Source: Pachyseris speciosa
Lineage: Eukaryota > Cnidaria > Anthozoa > Scleractinia > Pachyseridae
Direction: 5' to 3'
DNA length: 64,000 nt
NCBI GenBank assembly: GCA_016490735.1
Contig: JAEMWC010000031.1
Span: 182,501 to 246,500 of the forward strand
Shown: positions 21,723 through 31,965 of the stretch, one piece after another
How positions within the stretch are numbered: position 1 is the stretch's first letter
Layout of the letters: each line of letters starts with the position of its first letter
Notes under the pieces: generated by a model
Told to the model about the DNA's origin: nothing
The model's database searches: none
What the model saw: the letters and a program-made list of their open reading frames with translations, nothing else
Made by a program: the position numbers and the translations under genes

Positions 21723-24700
21723 GTTTATTATTATTATTTTTTGGATTTTTCTATTTTGGTAATCTTCTGCATTCCCCGTTACTTATGGTTGATTGGCATT
21801 TAGATGACATTGGATAGTTGTAAATTGGTCTCTTTGAATGTGAGGGGCATTAACAACTTTCGGAAAAGGCGAACAATTTACACCTGGTGCCGAAAACAAA
21901 AGGCAGACTTCATCTTTCTGAAAGACAATGGAAAAACGAATGGGGAGGCGATATGATTATGTCGCATGGAACTTCAAATTCTTGTGGAGTTGCCATTCGT
22001 TTTAAAAAAGGCGTTGATTGCACTGTTCATTCAAAAATTTGGATCCCTTAAGACGTTATGTGATCCTGAAGGCGGAGATTAAAGATAAATTGTATGTTTT
22101 GATTAACATTTACGCACCTAATAAGGATATAAATATTGTCAATTTTCTGAACAATTTAAGAACAATCCTACAAAATGAAAATTTAGACGATGAAGACAAT
22201 ATAATTATAGGGGGTGATTTTAACTGTCCGTTAAATCCGGTCCTTGATAAGAAAGGAGGCACACTTTTACCAAGGAAATCAGTAATTGAAACCATTGACT
22301 GTTTACAGGATGAACTCGATTTGGTCGACATTTGGAGAGTAAAAAATCCTACAACAAAAAGCTACACTTGGAGCCAAAACTCACTAATGATCCTTTTTCG
22401 CTTAGATTATTGGCTGATTTCGAATAATTTACAGGATTCAGTTAAGGTAACGAATATTATTCCCGCCATCAAAACTGACCATGCAGCTATTTCTATAGAG
22501 TTTAACATTAGTAGTGATCACATTAAAGGCCCTGGTCATTGGAAAATGAACTGCTCACGCTTAGCTGATGACGACTACATTAGAGATGTTACAGCTAAAA
22601 TACCTGTCTGGTTGGCCGAGGGTAGCAGTGATTTCTCGGATAATAGAAGTATTTGGGATTGGATTAAATTTAACATCAGAGCACACGCAATCCAGCATTC
22701 AAAACGTAAAGCGAGGGAAAGAAATGAAAAAGAAAACATACTTCAAAAGGAATTTAACGATGCAAAGCAAAAGTTTGAATCGGACCCTACTAATGAAAAC
22801 GTAATCAGTTTTAATTCGGCTAAAGAAAAATTGGAACTTTTTTATGAGGACAAACTTCAAGGGATCATTATTCGTGCACAGGCTCGTTGGTGTGAACATG
22901 GTGAAAAGAGCACCAAATATTCTCTTAATCTAGAGAAAAGGAACCATGTTAAAAAACATGTTCGAAAATTGGAAATCAGTGGTTCGATCACTACAGACCC
23001 CTCTAAGGACATCCTCTATGGAGAACTTGCCGTTGGCAAGCGACCCCGTGGCCGCCCACAGCTGAGGTACAAGGACGTGTGCAAACGAGATATGAAAGCC
23101 TTGAAAATTGACCCCGAGAGCTGGGAAGACATTGCGGCAGACCGCAGCAGCTGGCGCTGCCTCCTCCATAAGCAACTGAAGGAAGGTGAAGAGAAGATCA
23201 CCAACGAAGCCATCGAAAAAAGGACCAGGCGAAAAGAGAAAACAACAACTGACTCCGCCGCATCTACTCACATCTGCTCCTCATGCGGCAAGGTCTGCCA
23301 TTCCCGCATTGGCCTTATAAGCCACAGGCGGCATTGTTTAGAGCGAAGCACTATGAACTGGCAGTGATAGGGCACAGTTTCCATGTCGACTCCGACCGAG
23401 GGGGGCCTACTACTATATACAAGCAAGAATAGGAATGCAGGTAACACGAAAGCAACGGAATCCTTTTTGAATAATTTAAATATCCCTACACTTACAGATG
23501 AACAAATGTTATCGTGTGAGGGCAAGATTACTGCGGAGGAATGTGCTAAGGTTCTGCAGAGCTTTGAGCTTATTAAAGCTCCTGGCAATGAAGGGATTCC
23601 AGTTGAATTTTACATCAAATTCTGGCCGATTATTAGTGAAACTTTTATTAACTGTGCCAATGAGTGTTTTATTAAAGGCGAAATGTCGTGTTCACAGAAA
23701 CAAGCTGTAATCACTCTTATTGAAAAGAAGGGAAAGGATCGTTCATTTCTAGAGAACTGGAGACCGATTTCGCTTCTTAACGTAGATTCTAAAATTATCT
23801 CTAAGGTCTTGCCGACAAGGAGAAAAAATGTCCTTCCAAGTATCATCCACCACAACCAGAGTGGCTTCGTGAAAGACCGCTACATAGGCGAAACTGTTCG
23901 ATCGATTTTTTATCTAATGGAGTTTTCTCTCAAAGAAAATATTCCCGGTTTAATGATCTTTATTGACTTCCACAAAGCATTTGACACCTTAGAATGGAGC
24001 TTTCTAGTTATTTGCTTGGAAACCTTTCGGTTTGGTCCCGACTTTATTCGCTGGTACAATAATATTCAAAGTTGTGTTATTAACAATGGCCTTACAAAAG
24101 TTTACTTTACTTTGGAAAGGGGTGTGAGACAAGGTGATCCCCTCTCTCCATTTTTGTTTGTGGTTGCAGTTGAAACTCTTGCAATCGCAATTTGTCAAAA
24201 TAAAGAGATTAAAGGTATTAGAATTGGTGAACAAGAAACAAAGCTCCTTCAATACGCTGATGATACAACGGCGGTTTTGTCGGATATTGATTCGGCTCGT
24301 GCTCTTTTTGATCTCCTTGATGTTTTTAAGAAACTCTCAGGGCTAGTAATAAATTCATCAAAAACTGAAGGAATGTGGATCGGGTCCTCCAGGGGAAAAA
24401 CCTTAAAACCCTTTGGCATTAAATGGCCAGATGAACCAATCAAACCCCTTGGGGTCTATTACTCTATGACATTAACTTGCTGCACGAAAAAAAATTTATC
24501 GAGAGTGTTAAAAAACTCATAAACGTTTGGTCTTTACGAGGTCTTTCTGTTGACGGGACGGTGACAATTATTAAGTCTCTAATCATCCCAAAATTTGTTT
24601 ATATTTCTTCACTTCTGCCGGTCCCTAAGGAAATTGTTAAAGAGTTGAACCGTATGTTATTTAAATTTTTGTGGAAAGGACCTGGTAAAGTTATAAGACT

Positions 24701-25990
24701 ATCCACGATAAATGAATATGGTAACGGTGGTTTAAAAATGATCGACCTGGAAAGCATGATTAAATCTTTACGGTTAGCCTGGATTAAAAGAATCTTCGGG
24801 ACCATGGAGGGTGCTTGGAAAAGCTATTTACGTTTTTCATTGGAACGCTTTGGAGGCCTCTTTTTATTTCACTGTAATTATGATGTTAAAGATCTCTCTA
24901 TCTCTTCTCAATTTTATTCCGGTTTACTTCAGTGGTGGTCAGAATTTCGTGATAATTTTGACACAAGAAAGGAGTGGAAATTTATATTATGGAACCATAA
25001 GAAGATACGTGTAAACAATAAGCCCATCTTTTATAGAAATTTTTTTGAAAATGGTATCATCCATGTAAGTGATCTCTTATTCGATATAGATACTTCGAAT
25101 TCGTTTACGATTGTTTCAAGGAGAATCAGGAAAATGAATTTCTTAACCTGGGCAGGACTTCATCACTGCATACCCTCACACTTAAAAACAAACAACTGTT
25201 CTCGTTCGGAAACTACCCTAATATTGACGATTGACAACAAAGAATTTGATGTGTTAAAAAAGAAATCTAAGGATTACTACATGTTAATCATAAGAACAAT
25301 TGCCCAGTTTCCAAAAAATTCGCAACATCTGAGTCAAGTGTTTAGTTTACCGGAAGATCAGTTGAATAAGGTGTTTCTACTTCCTCATAAGGCGTCCTTA
25401 GAGTCTTATATGAAAGCTTTCCAATATAAAGTCCTCAATTCGATCTTATTTACCAATACAAAGTTATGTAAGATAGGTTACATTCCAGATGATAAATGTT
25501 CATTTTGCAAATCGGAACCAGAAACCCTCAACCACGTCTTTTTCAACTGCAGACATGCACGGAACTTTTGGAAGGAATTTGAGTGGTATTATTATTCATT
25601 GACAACAGAATTTGTTCACCTTACTCTGAAAGACGTAATTATTGGAATAATATATGCACAGTGCCCATTGCTGAACTATTTGATACTGATTGCTAAATTT
25701 TATATTTGGGGTTGCAGAAGAAATCAGACTTTTCCGAGTATAACCGCCTTTAAGCTAAAGGTTAAAATTAAGTATGAGACAGAAAAGTTCACAAGTATTA
25801 AAACCAACAATATGGAAAAATTCAATAAGAAGTGGGCTCTTTCTTTGGGCTTCGCACCATAGTAATTTGATGTGAACTTTGTTTTTTTTCTTGTGTATTT
25901 AAGTAATGTAGCGTTAGTAGGGTTAGTAATGATCTTGTGAGTTGTGTTTGTCGTGTTGTCAAATTTTAAAAGAAAAAAAAACATTAAAAA
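21476..25990 (+). mobile_element. L1-type LINE inserted in the MCP gene of Polinton A
   Basis: Flanked by AAAACTTTGCTGGA at 21,462-21,475 and again at 25,991-26,004, a 14-bp target duplication. The 3' end is A-rich (25,967-25,990). ORF2 starts at 21,804: apurinic endonuclease (IIIGGDFNCPLNP, IKTDHAAISIEF), RT (NWRPISLLNVDSK, FIDFHKAFDTLEW, RGVRQGDPLSPFLF, LLQYADDTTAVL) and a C-terminal CCHC-like knuckle (CSFCKSEPETLNHVFFNC), ending at 25,862. ORF1 is missing (5' truncation). A deletion near 21,950, a nested LINE piece and a shift near 24,480 break ORF2. Confidence 0.9.
23010..23408 (+). mobile_element. C-terminal piece of another LINE nested in the L1
   Basis: Reads VGKRPRGRPQLRYKDVCKRD, WEDIAADRSSWRCLLHKQL and a zinc finger (CSSCGKVCHSRIGLISHRR). 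This is the C-terminus of RTE/CR1-like endonuclease-RTs and not L1. In the sister L1 (49,337-54,094) the corresponding site continues directly from DPDILEECNSFY to SLYTSRLSM, so about 400 bp are extra here. Third level of nesting: LINE in L1 in Polinton. Confidence 0.75.
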
Positions 25991-26911
25991 AAAACTTTGC
26001 TGGAGTATTCCGACGACTACTCGCGGAGTGTGGCAAAACGTGAGTTCTGGTATCTGGACACCGACAGCACAACCGTTACGAACCCCGCCACCCCCGCCAC
26101 CAACAAAGGCATCGAAGCGCCACACAAACTCTCGCGGGGGGCGGGAACGGTGAAAACCATGATTCCTCTCAAACACTTTCCCTTCTTCGAAGAGCTGGCG
26201 GACAAATTGCTCCCTGCGTTGAACCTCGAGTTTGAAATTGAGCTACAGGATGACAGAGAACTGATTTTCCAAAACGACGCCACGAATTGTGGTCAGAAAG
26301 TTCGAATTGTGGGTTCCACAACTGAAGCTGTCGCCGGAAGGACAGAAAAGGGTGAATGAACAGTTGTTCAGACCGGTGAAATGGTCTTACCTACAGGAAA
26401 GGCTGGCTCCCAGCCAAGCCCAGAGAGACGCGGAAGGCGTGTTAAGATTTCCTCTGGCGTCAAAAGCCCGAAACACGTTTTCGTGTTCTTCCAACAGACG
26501 CGCAAGACCAACGCTCTCACCTTCCATACACCTTCGACACTTTCGACCTCGATGGAGACGATTCGGTGAAACTGAGCACTTGCAGGTATGGCGCCACCTA
26601 TTATCCCGAGCTTACCTATGAAGAAAAGGACCGGGGGCGCATCTACAGCGATCTGATCGAGTACCGCTACAGGAAAAACGACCCCAACTCCAGAACTCAA
26701 ATTGATGAGAAAAACTTTGCGTCTCTTTACCCTGCGCGCAAGAAAGAAAGCATGACAGGCGACCCCATGAACATGGAATTGCATTTCACGTTGAATAAAG
26801 AGGCCGATGCCCACGATTACAAAATTTACGCGGCCATCTTGAGTGAAAAGGAGTTTGTTGTTGTGCAAAATGGAAACGAACTGGTTGTGGAGTAAAAATT
26901 CTTCTTAATAT

Positions 26912-27600
26912 ATGGCAACGCCTTGCCAGATGGCCAGAAAGAAAGCCTGCGAAAGACTGCTGCAACGCGAGCGGCCGTCTCTCTGCGGGTCAAACCCGAA
27001 CACATCGGGCACGGTGATTCTCTTCTTTTGACCGCCACCCAAATCAAACAGCTGCAGAAAGCCGCTGGCGAAACGCGCGGCGCGGATCTGGCGATAAGCA
27101 AAACACAAGGCGCCAAACTCGCACAGAGCGGCGGCAATCTTTTTTCCACGGTGTTTTCTCTGGCCCGGCCGTTGCTTGTGCCCGCAGTAAAATCTGCCGC
27201 TAAGGCCTTGGCAACTGCGAGTCTGAGTTTCGCTGCAGACGAAGTTTTTCGCGAAGGGGTACGGGCATAGAGAAGTGGAACTTTAACGTTTGGCACGAAG
27301 GTTGACGCCAGCACAGAAAAGGGCGATGGAAAAGTACTTGGTTGGAAAGGGAATGGTTCGTGGTGGAGGAAGCGCACAGTATGGCGGGTTTCTGAGAATG
27401 CTGGCTTCCATCGGGATCCCCCTCGCTATCGACCTTGTGAAAAAGATGTTGGGAAAGGGGATGTAAATCGGCCCATCCCGTTCGAGGCGCTCTGTGCCCC
27501 TTCCACCGCCGCCCCCGTCCCGAAGTGGACAAGGAATGCGAATCATTCCTCCTTGGTATCCCCCACCCGTTTGGAGGAGTTGGCGAAAAAAAAAGACGCT
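26912..27600 (+). pseudogene. Polinton A: minor capsid protein with adenain-type cleavage motif
   Basis: Start at ATATATGG (26,912), then a shifted frame: LPDGQKESLRKTAATRAAVS, LLLTATQIKQLQKAAGE, GADLAISKTQGAKLAQSGGN, a hydrophobic segment, and from about 27,355 GGFLRMLASIGIPLAIDLVK then KMLGKGM. The pattern LTxTQIxxLxKA / LSxxQI / GG / LASIGIPLAIxxxKK is shared with B (43,257-44,855) and C (29,196-29,860). MLGKG (27,446-27,460) fits the (M/I/L)xGx-G cleavage consensus of adenovirus protease. Amphipathic helix plus protease site suggests a role like adenovirus pVI (inference). Confidence 0.6.
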
Positions 27601-27601
27601 G

Positions 27602-28051
27602 ATGAAATTCAGGGATGTGCCCCTGTCGAACATTGATCTGGCCAATCGGTGCAAAGCTCTCGGCATCCCCATCAAAGGTATTTTCTCCCGAGATGAAGCC
27701 AAACCTCTGCACCATTCGCCTTGCATTTTGAATTTGGATGATTTGGGCAGTTTGGGAATACACTGGGTCGCTCGCTGGCGCGGAAAAGAGGTGGAGTATT
27801 TCGACTCTTTTGGGTAGCCCCCTCCGCTGGAATGGGAGAAAGAAATGATGAAAGCGGGGCACAAAACCTTCCTTCGCAATGTCGACCAGATACAAGCAAT
27901 CGACAGTGTGCGATGTGGGTACTATTGTTTGCTGTTCTTGAATGAGCGAAATAAAGGGACAAGCTATCCTGCTATTCTCCGAATGCTTTGCACCGATGTG
28001 CAGGAGAATGAGAAGGTTGTGAAAAATTATTTTGAGAATATACATGGCTGA
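27602..28051 (+). pseudogene. Polinton A: adenain-like cysteine protease (one stop)
   Basis: MKFRDVPLSNIDLANRCKAL, GIFSRDE, GIHWVARW (catalytic His), EYFDSFG (Asp/Asn position), an in-frame TAG directly after FDSFG (27,816), then SVRCGYYCLLFLNERNKG with the catalytic Cys, ending VVKNYFENIHG. About 150 residues, shorter than adenovirus protease but with the same H...D...C order (Ulp1/C5-like fold). It would mature capsid proteins. Its last codons overlap the start of the next gene by 8 bp (ATGGCTGA). Confidence 0.8.
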
Positions 28052-28196
28052 GTGGTACTGTGTGCGAGACAAACGCAGAACCCCAAACGTGCCCGGGTCT
28101 GAAAAGGTTGTCGTGGCCAAAAATGGCCGACGGATGGGGAAAGCCAGGTGCGCCGTTTGCGGAATAACGAAAACGCGTTTTTTGCCAGGAAACTAG
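28044..28196 (+). CDS. Polinton A: small zinc-ribbon protein (DUF5679-like)
   Basis: Intact 50 residues: MAEWYCVRDKRRT, VVVAKNGRRMGK and ARCAVCGITKTRF, ending LPGN-stop. The C-terminal CxxCG knuckle after KNGR resembles DUF5679 proteins. B (45,585) and C (30,941) encode the same protein directly before their PLA2 gene. Likely a virion or nucleic-acid-binding peptide. The stop codon overlaps a hairpin-containing junction with the following frame. Confidence 0.65.
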   Translation: MAEWYCVRDKRRTPNVPGSEKVVVAKNGRRMGKARCAVCGITKTRFLPGN

Positions 28197-28290
28197 CAGA
28201 GCCCTCTCTTGCAGAGGGCAAAGGATTTGGCACGGATATTGCTAGAACGGCGATGGATTTGTTTCTTCACCATGGGGTTCCGTATCTTAA
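28186..28290 (+). pseudogene. Polinton A: N-terminus of the PLA2-type protein, cut off by element C
   Basis: In the -1 frame relative to the zinc-ribbon gene: AEPSLAEGKGFGTDIARTAM then DLFLHHGVPYLN, matching GPSEGAGIGSTLLTTSLDLL then GHAAPMIG in B (45,745 on). No ATG opens this frame. After about 28,275 the DNA switches to AT-rich element C at its MCP start codon (28,293), so the PLA2 domain itself is lost. Confidence 0.5.
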
Positions 28291-28292
28291 TG

Positions 28293-29149
28293 GCTTTCAG
28301 GTCAAGTGGATATTTACAAAGAAATAAACTAGTTAGATATCAATTAGATGATGTTCTTCGTTTACCTGGAAATAATAAACAACAAGTCAAAAATGGTTTC
28401 AAATTCACAATTAATGACCAAAGTGCTCTTTACGATTGGTATGATGCATATTTTGAGGTTCAGTTTCAACTTCAAAAATTTGCTGATGGAGCAGGTTATG
28501 CTGCAGCAGATCGTGTAACAGTCATTAATGGTTCTCATAGTTTGATAAGGCATATTATGCTTAAATTAGCGGGAAAAACTGTTTATGACCCTGGCAATCT
28601 TCATAATGTGACATTTGTGAAAAATCTATTGGAATATTCAGATGATTTTTCAAGAAGTGTTGCTAAAATTAGTTAGATATCAATTAGATGATGTTCTTCG
28701 TTTACCTGGAAATAATCAACAACAATCAATAATCAAATCTATTGGAATATTCAGATGATTTTTCAAGAAGTATACCATGAATACATTTTCACTACCAGGT
28801 GGAGGAACACTAAGTTATTGTCGGCTTGAATATGGCAATGGTTTGTATTATCCAGAAACGGAGTATGACAGAGAATCAAAAATAAGAACCTTTAATGTCA
28901 TATGCGACGAGAAAGAACGATTACAACACAGGAACACAATTAAATTTAGCAAATTATAATTAATTGTTTCCATTGATATATTTTAATTTACCTTTCCAAG
29001 CAGAGAAAATAACAAGAGACCCCAAACAATTGATTTTCAGATACAGGTTATCAGCCAATGCAAACCAGAATTTCAGTGTTCAAGCTGTTGTTTTGTACGA
29101 AGAAATGATTAAAATTGATAACATTGGAAATGAATTGGTTATTGTGTAA
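28293..29149 (+). pseudogene. Polinton C: major capsid protein, rearranged
   Basis: MAFRSSGYLQRNKLVRYQLD, FTINDQSALYDWYDAYFEVQ, YSDDFSRSVAK, then a scrambled stretch: a 45-bp block (28,332-28,376) repeated at 28,674-28,718 and a 37-bp block (28,622-28,658) repeated at 28,736-28,772. The middle of the protein (facing-strand and VFVF blocks) is deleted. The end reads SYCRLEYGNGLYYPETEYD and, shifted, IGNELVIV at 29,149. Clearly homologous to A and B MCP but dead. Confidence 0.8.
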
Positions 29150-29195
29150 TATGTTTTTCAATTGAATATTATCTAACATATATTATATACAAGAC

Positions 29196-29860
29196 ATGAT
29201 CCAACTTTATGAGATAAAAGTAAAACTATCAGAGAACCAAAAAAACAACCTTTCTCGGGATTTTCATCAGAGAAAGACTATTGTCCTCAGATTAGGAAGT
29301 ATCGCAATTTCCTCAAGTGATACACTATATGTTCCATAAAATATTGTTAAGAGGTTAAACAAGAACCGTCGATTAAACAAATGCATGGATATCAAATTAG
29401 CGAAGACTAATATCAGAAAGCAAGTTGGAGGTAACCTATTAACTTCAGTATTAACATTAGGTAGAACACTTGCGCCAACAATAGGTAAGACACTAGGATT
29501 ATCAGCATTGGCAGGTCTTGCAAGCGAAGGAGCATCTCAAATCGTGAAAAAGATATCTAGAAGAGGGCAAATAGGAGGCTTTTTAATCCCGCAGAATAAA
29601 ATCAATCAGTTAACCGCATAGAAAAACCTTCTATCCGCAAAACAGAAACAGGATATTCTCAATGCCCTTCAAACAGTTTCAGGTGTTCGTATCAAACCAA
29701 CAAAACCACGGCTGGGCTACGGCTTTGGGACTATTTTAACCCGTTAAGGGGTTCCATTGGCTATTGAACTGGTTAAAAATATAACTGGTAAGGGAGCACC
29801 AAGATTGGGAGAAATACCGGAAAACAAGATGGTCATGGAGCCCCTCGTACATTCCAATGC
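29196..29860 (+). pseudogene. Polinton C: minor capsid protein with adenain-type motif
   Basis: Preceded by TCTAACATATATTATATAC. Reads VKLSENQKNNLSRDF, SSSDTLYVP-stop, LAKTNIRKQVGGNLLTSVL, IGKTLGLSALAGLASEGAS, GGFLIPQNKINQL, and GYGFGTILTR-stop, VPLAIELVKNITGKGAPR. ITGKG (29,781-29,795) again fits (I/L/M)xGx-G. Same gene as 43,257-44,855 in B. Two stops. Confidence 0.65.
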
Positions 29861-29861
29861 A

Positions 29862-30318
29862 TGAACTACCTCCTCCTTTTATTGGGACATGGGAACATAT
29901 GCACGGCGGTGGTAAAAAAAACTCAGTCATCAAAAAAGGGGCGAGAGCTTCTTCTAGGAGCCAATTCACCGTTGAAAAACGTGCCTCTGTTAAACCTCAT
30001 TTTGTAAAACCTAAATTCCACAAAAGTATCCCAATGAGTAAGCATGATCTATTAGAATGGTGCAGATATTTGAAGATGCCGATAATGGGATGCATCCGTT
30101 TCAAGAACGTCAGTCATGCCAGAAACAAGAATCTGATACTATTGCATCAAAACAACCAGATACAAAACATGGTGACAACAACCCGCGGTTACTTCTGTCT
30201 GTTCTTTTTGAATGAGATGAACAAGGGTACGACCTATTTTGATCTGTTGAATGTATTTGACATTCACGACACCATGAAAAATGAAAACTTTATAATGAAC
30301 TATTTCAAAAGTATCTAA
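29862..30318 (+). pseudogene. Polinton C: adenain-like protease remnant
   Basis: The first part (PPPFIGTWEHMHGG, ARASSRSQFTVEK) corresponds to the C-terminal tail of the preceding minor capsid gene. The protease part reads SIPMSKHDLLEWCRYLKMPI then MGCIRFKN, lacks the His/Asp segment, and has TTTRGYFCLFFLNEMNKGTT where A and B have RCGYYC / LCGYWC: the catalytic Cys is Arg here. Ends NFIMNYFKSI. Catalytically dead. Confidence 0.7.
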
Positions 30319-30325
30319 ACCATAT

Positions 30326-30328
<3 letters not shown>

Positions 30329-30365
<37 letters not shown>
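30329..30365. repeat. (AAT)n microsatellite
   Basis: About 12 perfect units just after the protease remnant. Confidence 0.95.
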
Positions 30366-30366
<1 letters not shown>

Positions 30367-30469
30367 GAAGTATAATCCCACCATCATCGCAGTTAATCTG
30401 AATTACAATGTGGTTACACTTGTACAACTATAAAATTTACATCAAGTTGATCAAAGAGGGACTGGGTTA

Positions 30470-30935
30470 CAATAAGTTTTATAATAAAATTACAAATAAA
30501 TTTATTCTAATACAAGTTACAATATGGGTATATATATATACAATCTAAGAATCTAAAGATTATTAAAAGCTAAGCTAGTACTTGGGAAAAAACTACGACG
30601 CAATCTTTCTGTCCTGCATTTAGGTAATATATATTTGTTAGCGCCTCTCGTTTGATAGTGATGCATGCGCTGACTTGTCATTGGGAGATGTTTGACAAGA
30701 GGTCCTCCTCTTGAAATCTTTTCAACACAGAGTTCATTACGCCTTTCGTCTAATGTTCTTAAGTTTAAAAACTGAAGAGCTTCTGAGTAAGAAAGCGCTG
30801 GAACTATGATTTTAAGAGCACGTTTCTGTACGCGTTCTAATTCCTGTGAGAGGTAGGAGGGTAGAGCGTGATGCCATACAACACAGCAATATTCTAATAA
30901 AGATCGTATCAAGGCAGTATAGATAGTAATTAGAT
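30470..30935 (-). mobile_element. C-terminal piece of a CR1/L2-type LINE in element C
   Basis: Minus strand reads IRSLLEYCCVVWHHALPSYL, LERVQKRALKIIVPAL, DERRNELCVEK and RRSFFPSTSLAFNNL-stop (30,553), the extreme C-terminus of CR1/L2/jockey RTs. It lies between the protease and zinc-ribbon genes of C. About 80 bp of AT-rich tail follow on the left. Confidence 0.75.
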
Positions 30936-30940
30936 CATTA

Positions 30941-31094
30941 ATGGTGAAATCATAATGTGTAAAACAAAAGAAACAAACTGAATGTGTTCAGGTTCTGAAC
31001 GTTTTATGAAACCAAAAATGGACGTGCAATGATGAAATGCAAATGTGCTGAATGTGGAATAACTAAAAATTCGTAAAAAATAAAACAGGGAAAC
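30941..31094 (+). pseudogene. Polinton C: DUF5679-like zinc ribbon
   Basis: Starts MVKS then a stop and CVKQKKQTECV. After a shift it reads MMKCKCAECGITKN, matching MLKCTCAECGITKTKF in B. It is followed by CAGGGAAACTAA, the same junction string as in B. Confidence 0.6.
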
Positions 31095-31965
31095 TAAATA
31101 ACCCTGTCCGTTTAAGATACAGCAGCAAATACTGGTTTAGAACTTGTTCTTCATCGTGGAACCCATTTCTTGGCAGAAAAGGGCGTTGAAGTGGGAAGAT
31201 ATTACGCTAGTGAGGCAATGAGAAACCATAAATTAATAGACTATGCTTTATCAAAAGCAACCCCATTACAGGCTCCGAAATTTTGGATCAATTATCAACC
31301 AAAGTAAGACCAAATGCTAAGTATAGGACTGACAGAAAAGACCTTGATGGCCACGTTCTTATTGTTCTTGGATAAAGTGGAAAGGTTATGGCAAGGGAAT
31401 AGGAGGTGCTTTGGAAAGAAAACGAGGTCCGAGTTTACAAGATAAAATTGCTTATGCCGCCAGTATGTTTGTTAATTCTACGGCTTTATGGACGAATGCT
31501 ATGGACGAGAGCTTGAGAACCTATTACCGGTAATTACCGGTAATAGGTTCTCAAGCTCTCAAAGGTGTTACAGACAATGTAAAACATTATCGCGGGGGCA
31601 AAATTGACATTCATAAGGCTATCGGAAAATTACCACGACCAAAAGCTGGTTTTACTCCAAGCAGATACAAATATATGGGACCGTATAACCCACTTGATAA
31701 GCAGTTGAAGTATAATTCCAATACTGATGAGGTATTAGAATGGTTTGTTCAGCCGTACAATAAAGTGGATGAAATAGCTTCTCACCATGATATTTGTTAT
31801 AACATGGGCAAAAACAATGGTGATTGTGACAGAGCTATGGTATAATCACTGGATATGATTCCTTATGGTGAAATGCCGAAGTGGGGTCAAACAGCTCGAT
31901 TTTTAATTGATAAAAAACAGAAATCGGACTTTGTGTTTCAAAAAACGGAAAAAGCCGTCTAGTGA
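31090..31965 (+). pseudogene. Polinton C: PLA2-domain protein
   Basis: Readable blocks: VGRYYASEAM-like N-terminus, IDIHKAIGKLPRPKAGFTPS, YMGPYNPLDKQL (Ca-binding loop type YxGPxN) and VDEIASHHDICYNMG (HD catalytic pair). The order GP-loop then HDxxY is that of parvovirus VP1-type phospholipase A2, which opens endosomal membranes during entry. It has a 54-bp perfect palindrome (31,507-31,560), an in-frame TAA (31,844) and other breaks. The 3' end carries AAAAAAC (31,940-31,946) overlapping the integrase frame. Confidence 0.7.
31507..31560. repeat. 54-bp perfect palindrome
   Basis: Two 27-base arms with no spacer, centred on GGTAATTACC. Lies inside the PLA2 gene of C and interrupts its frame. 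Probably a local inverted duplication. Confidence 0.9.

Larger units (their letters stand above)
21115..26895 (+). pseudogene. Polinton A: major capsid protein, split by an L1 insertion
   Basis: First part 21,115-21,475: MAWFRSPQYLEKTDVARIII, FSALNRNVIYDWYNAYFNVE. Second part 25,991-26,895: YSDDYSRSVAKREFWYLDTD, IPLKHFPFFEELADKLLPA, FELWVPQLKLSPEGQKRVN, VKSPKHVFVFFQQTRKTNA, STCRYGATYYPELTYEEKD and ending NGNELVVE. The DWY(N/D)AYF, SRSVAK, LLP and VFVF(F/V) blocks match the intact MCP of B and the fragment in C. Double jelly-roll fold is inferred from the Polinton family. Besides the L1, frameshifts occur near 21,310, 26,330, 26,440 and 26,565. Confidence 0.8.

Noticed and set aside
23010..23367. 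A zinc-finger host gene
   Set aside because: The finger and the upstream block are the C-terminus of a LINE endonuclease-RT, and the segment lies within an L1 ORF2.
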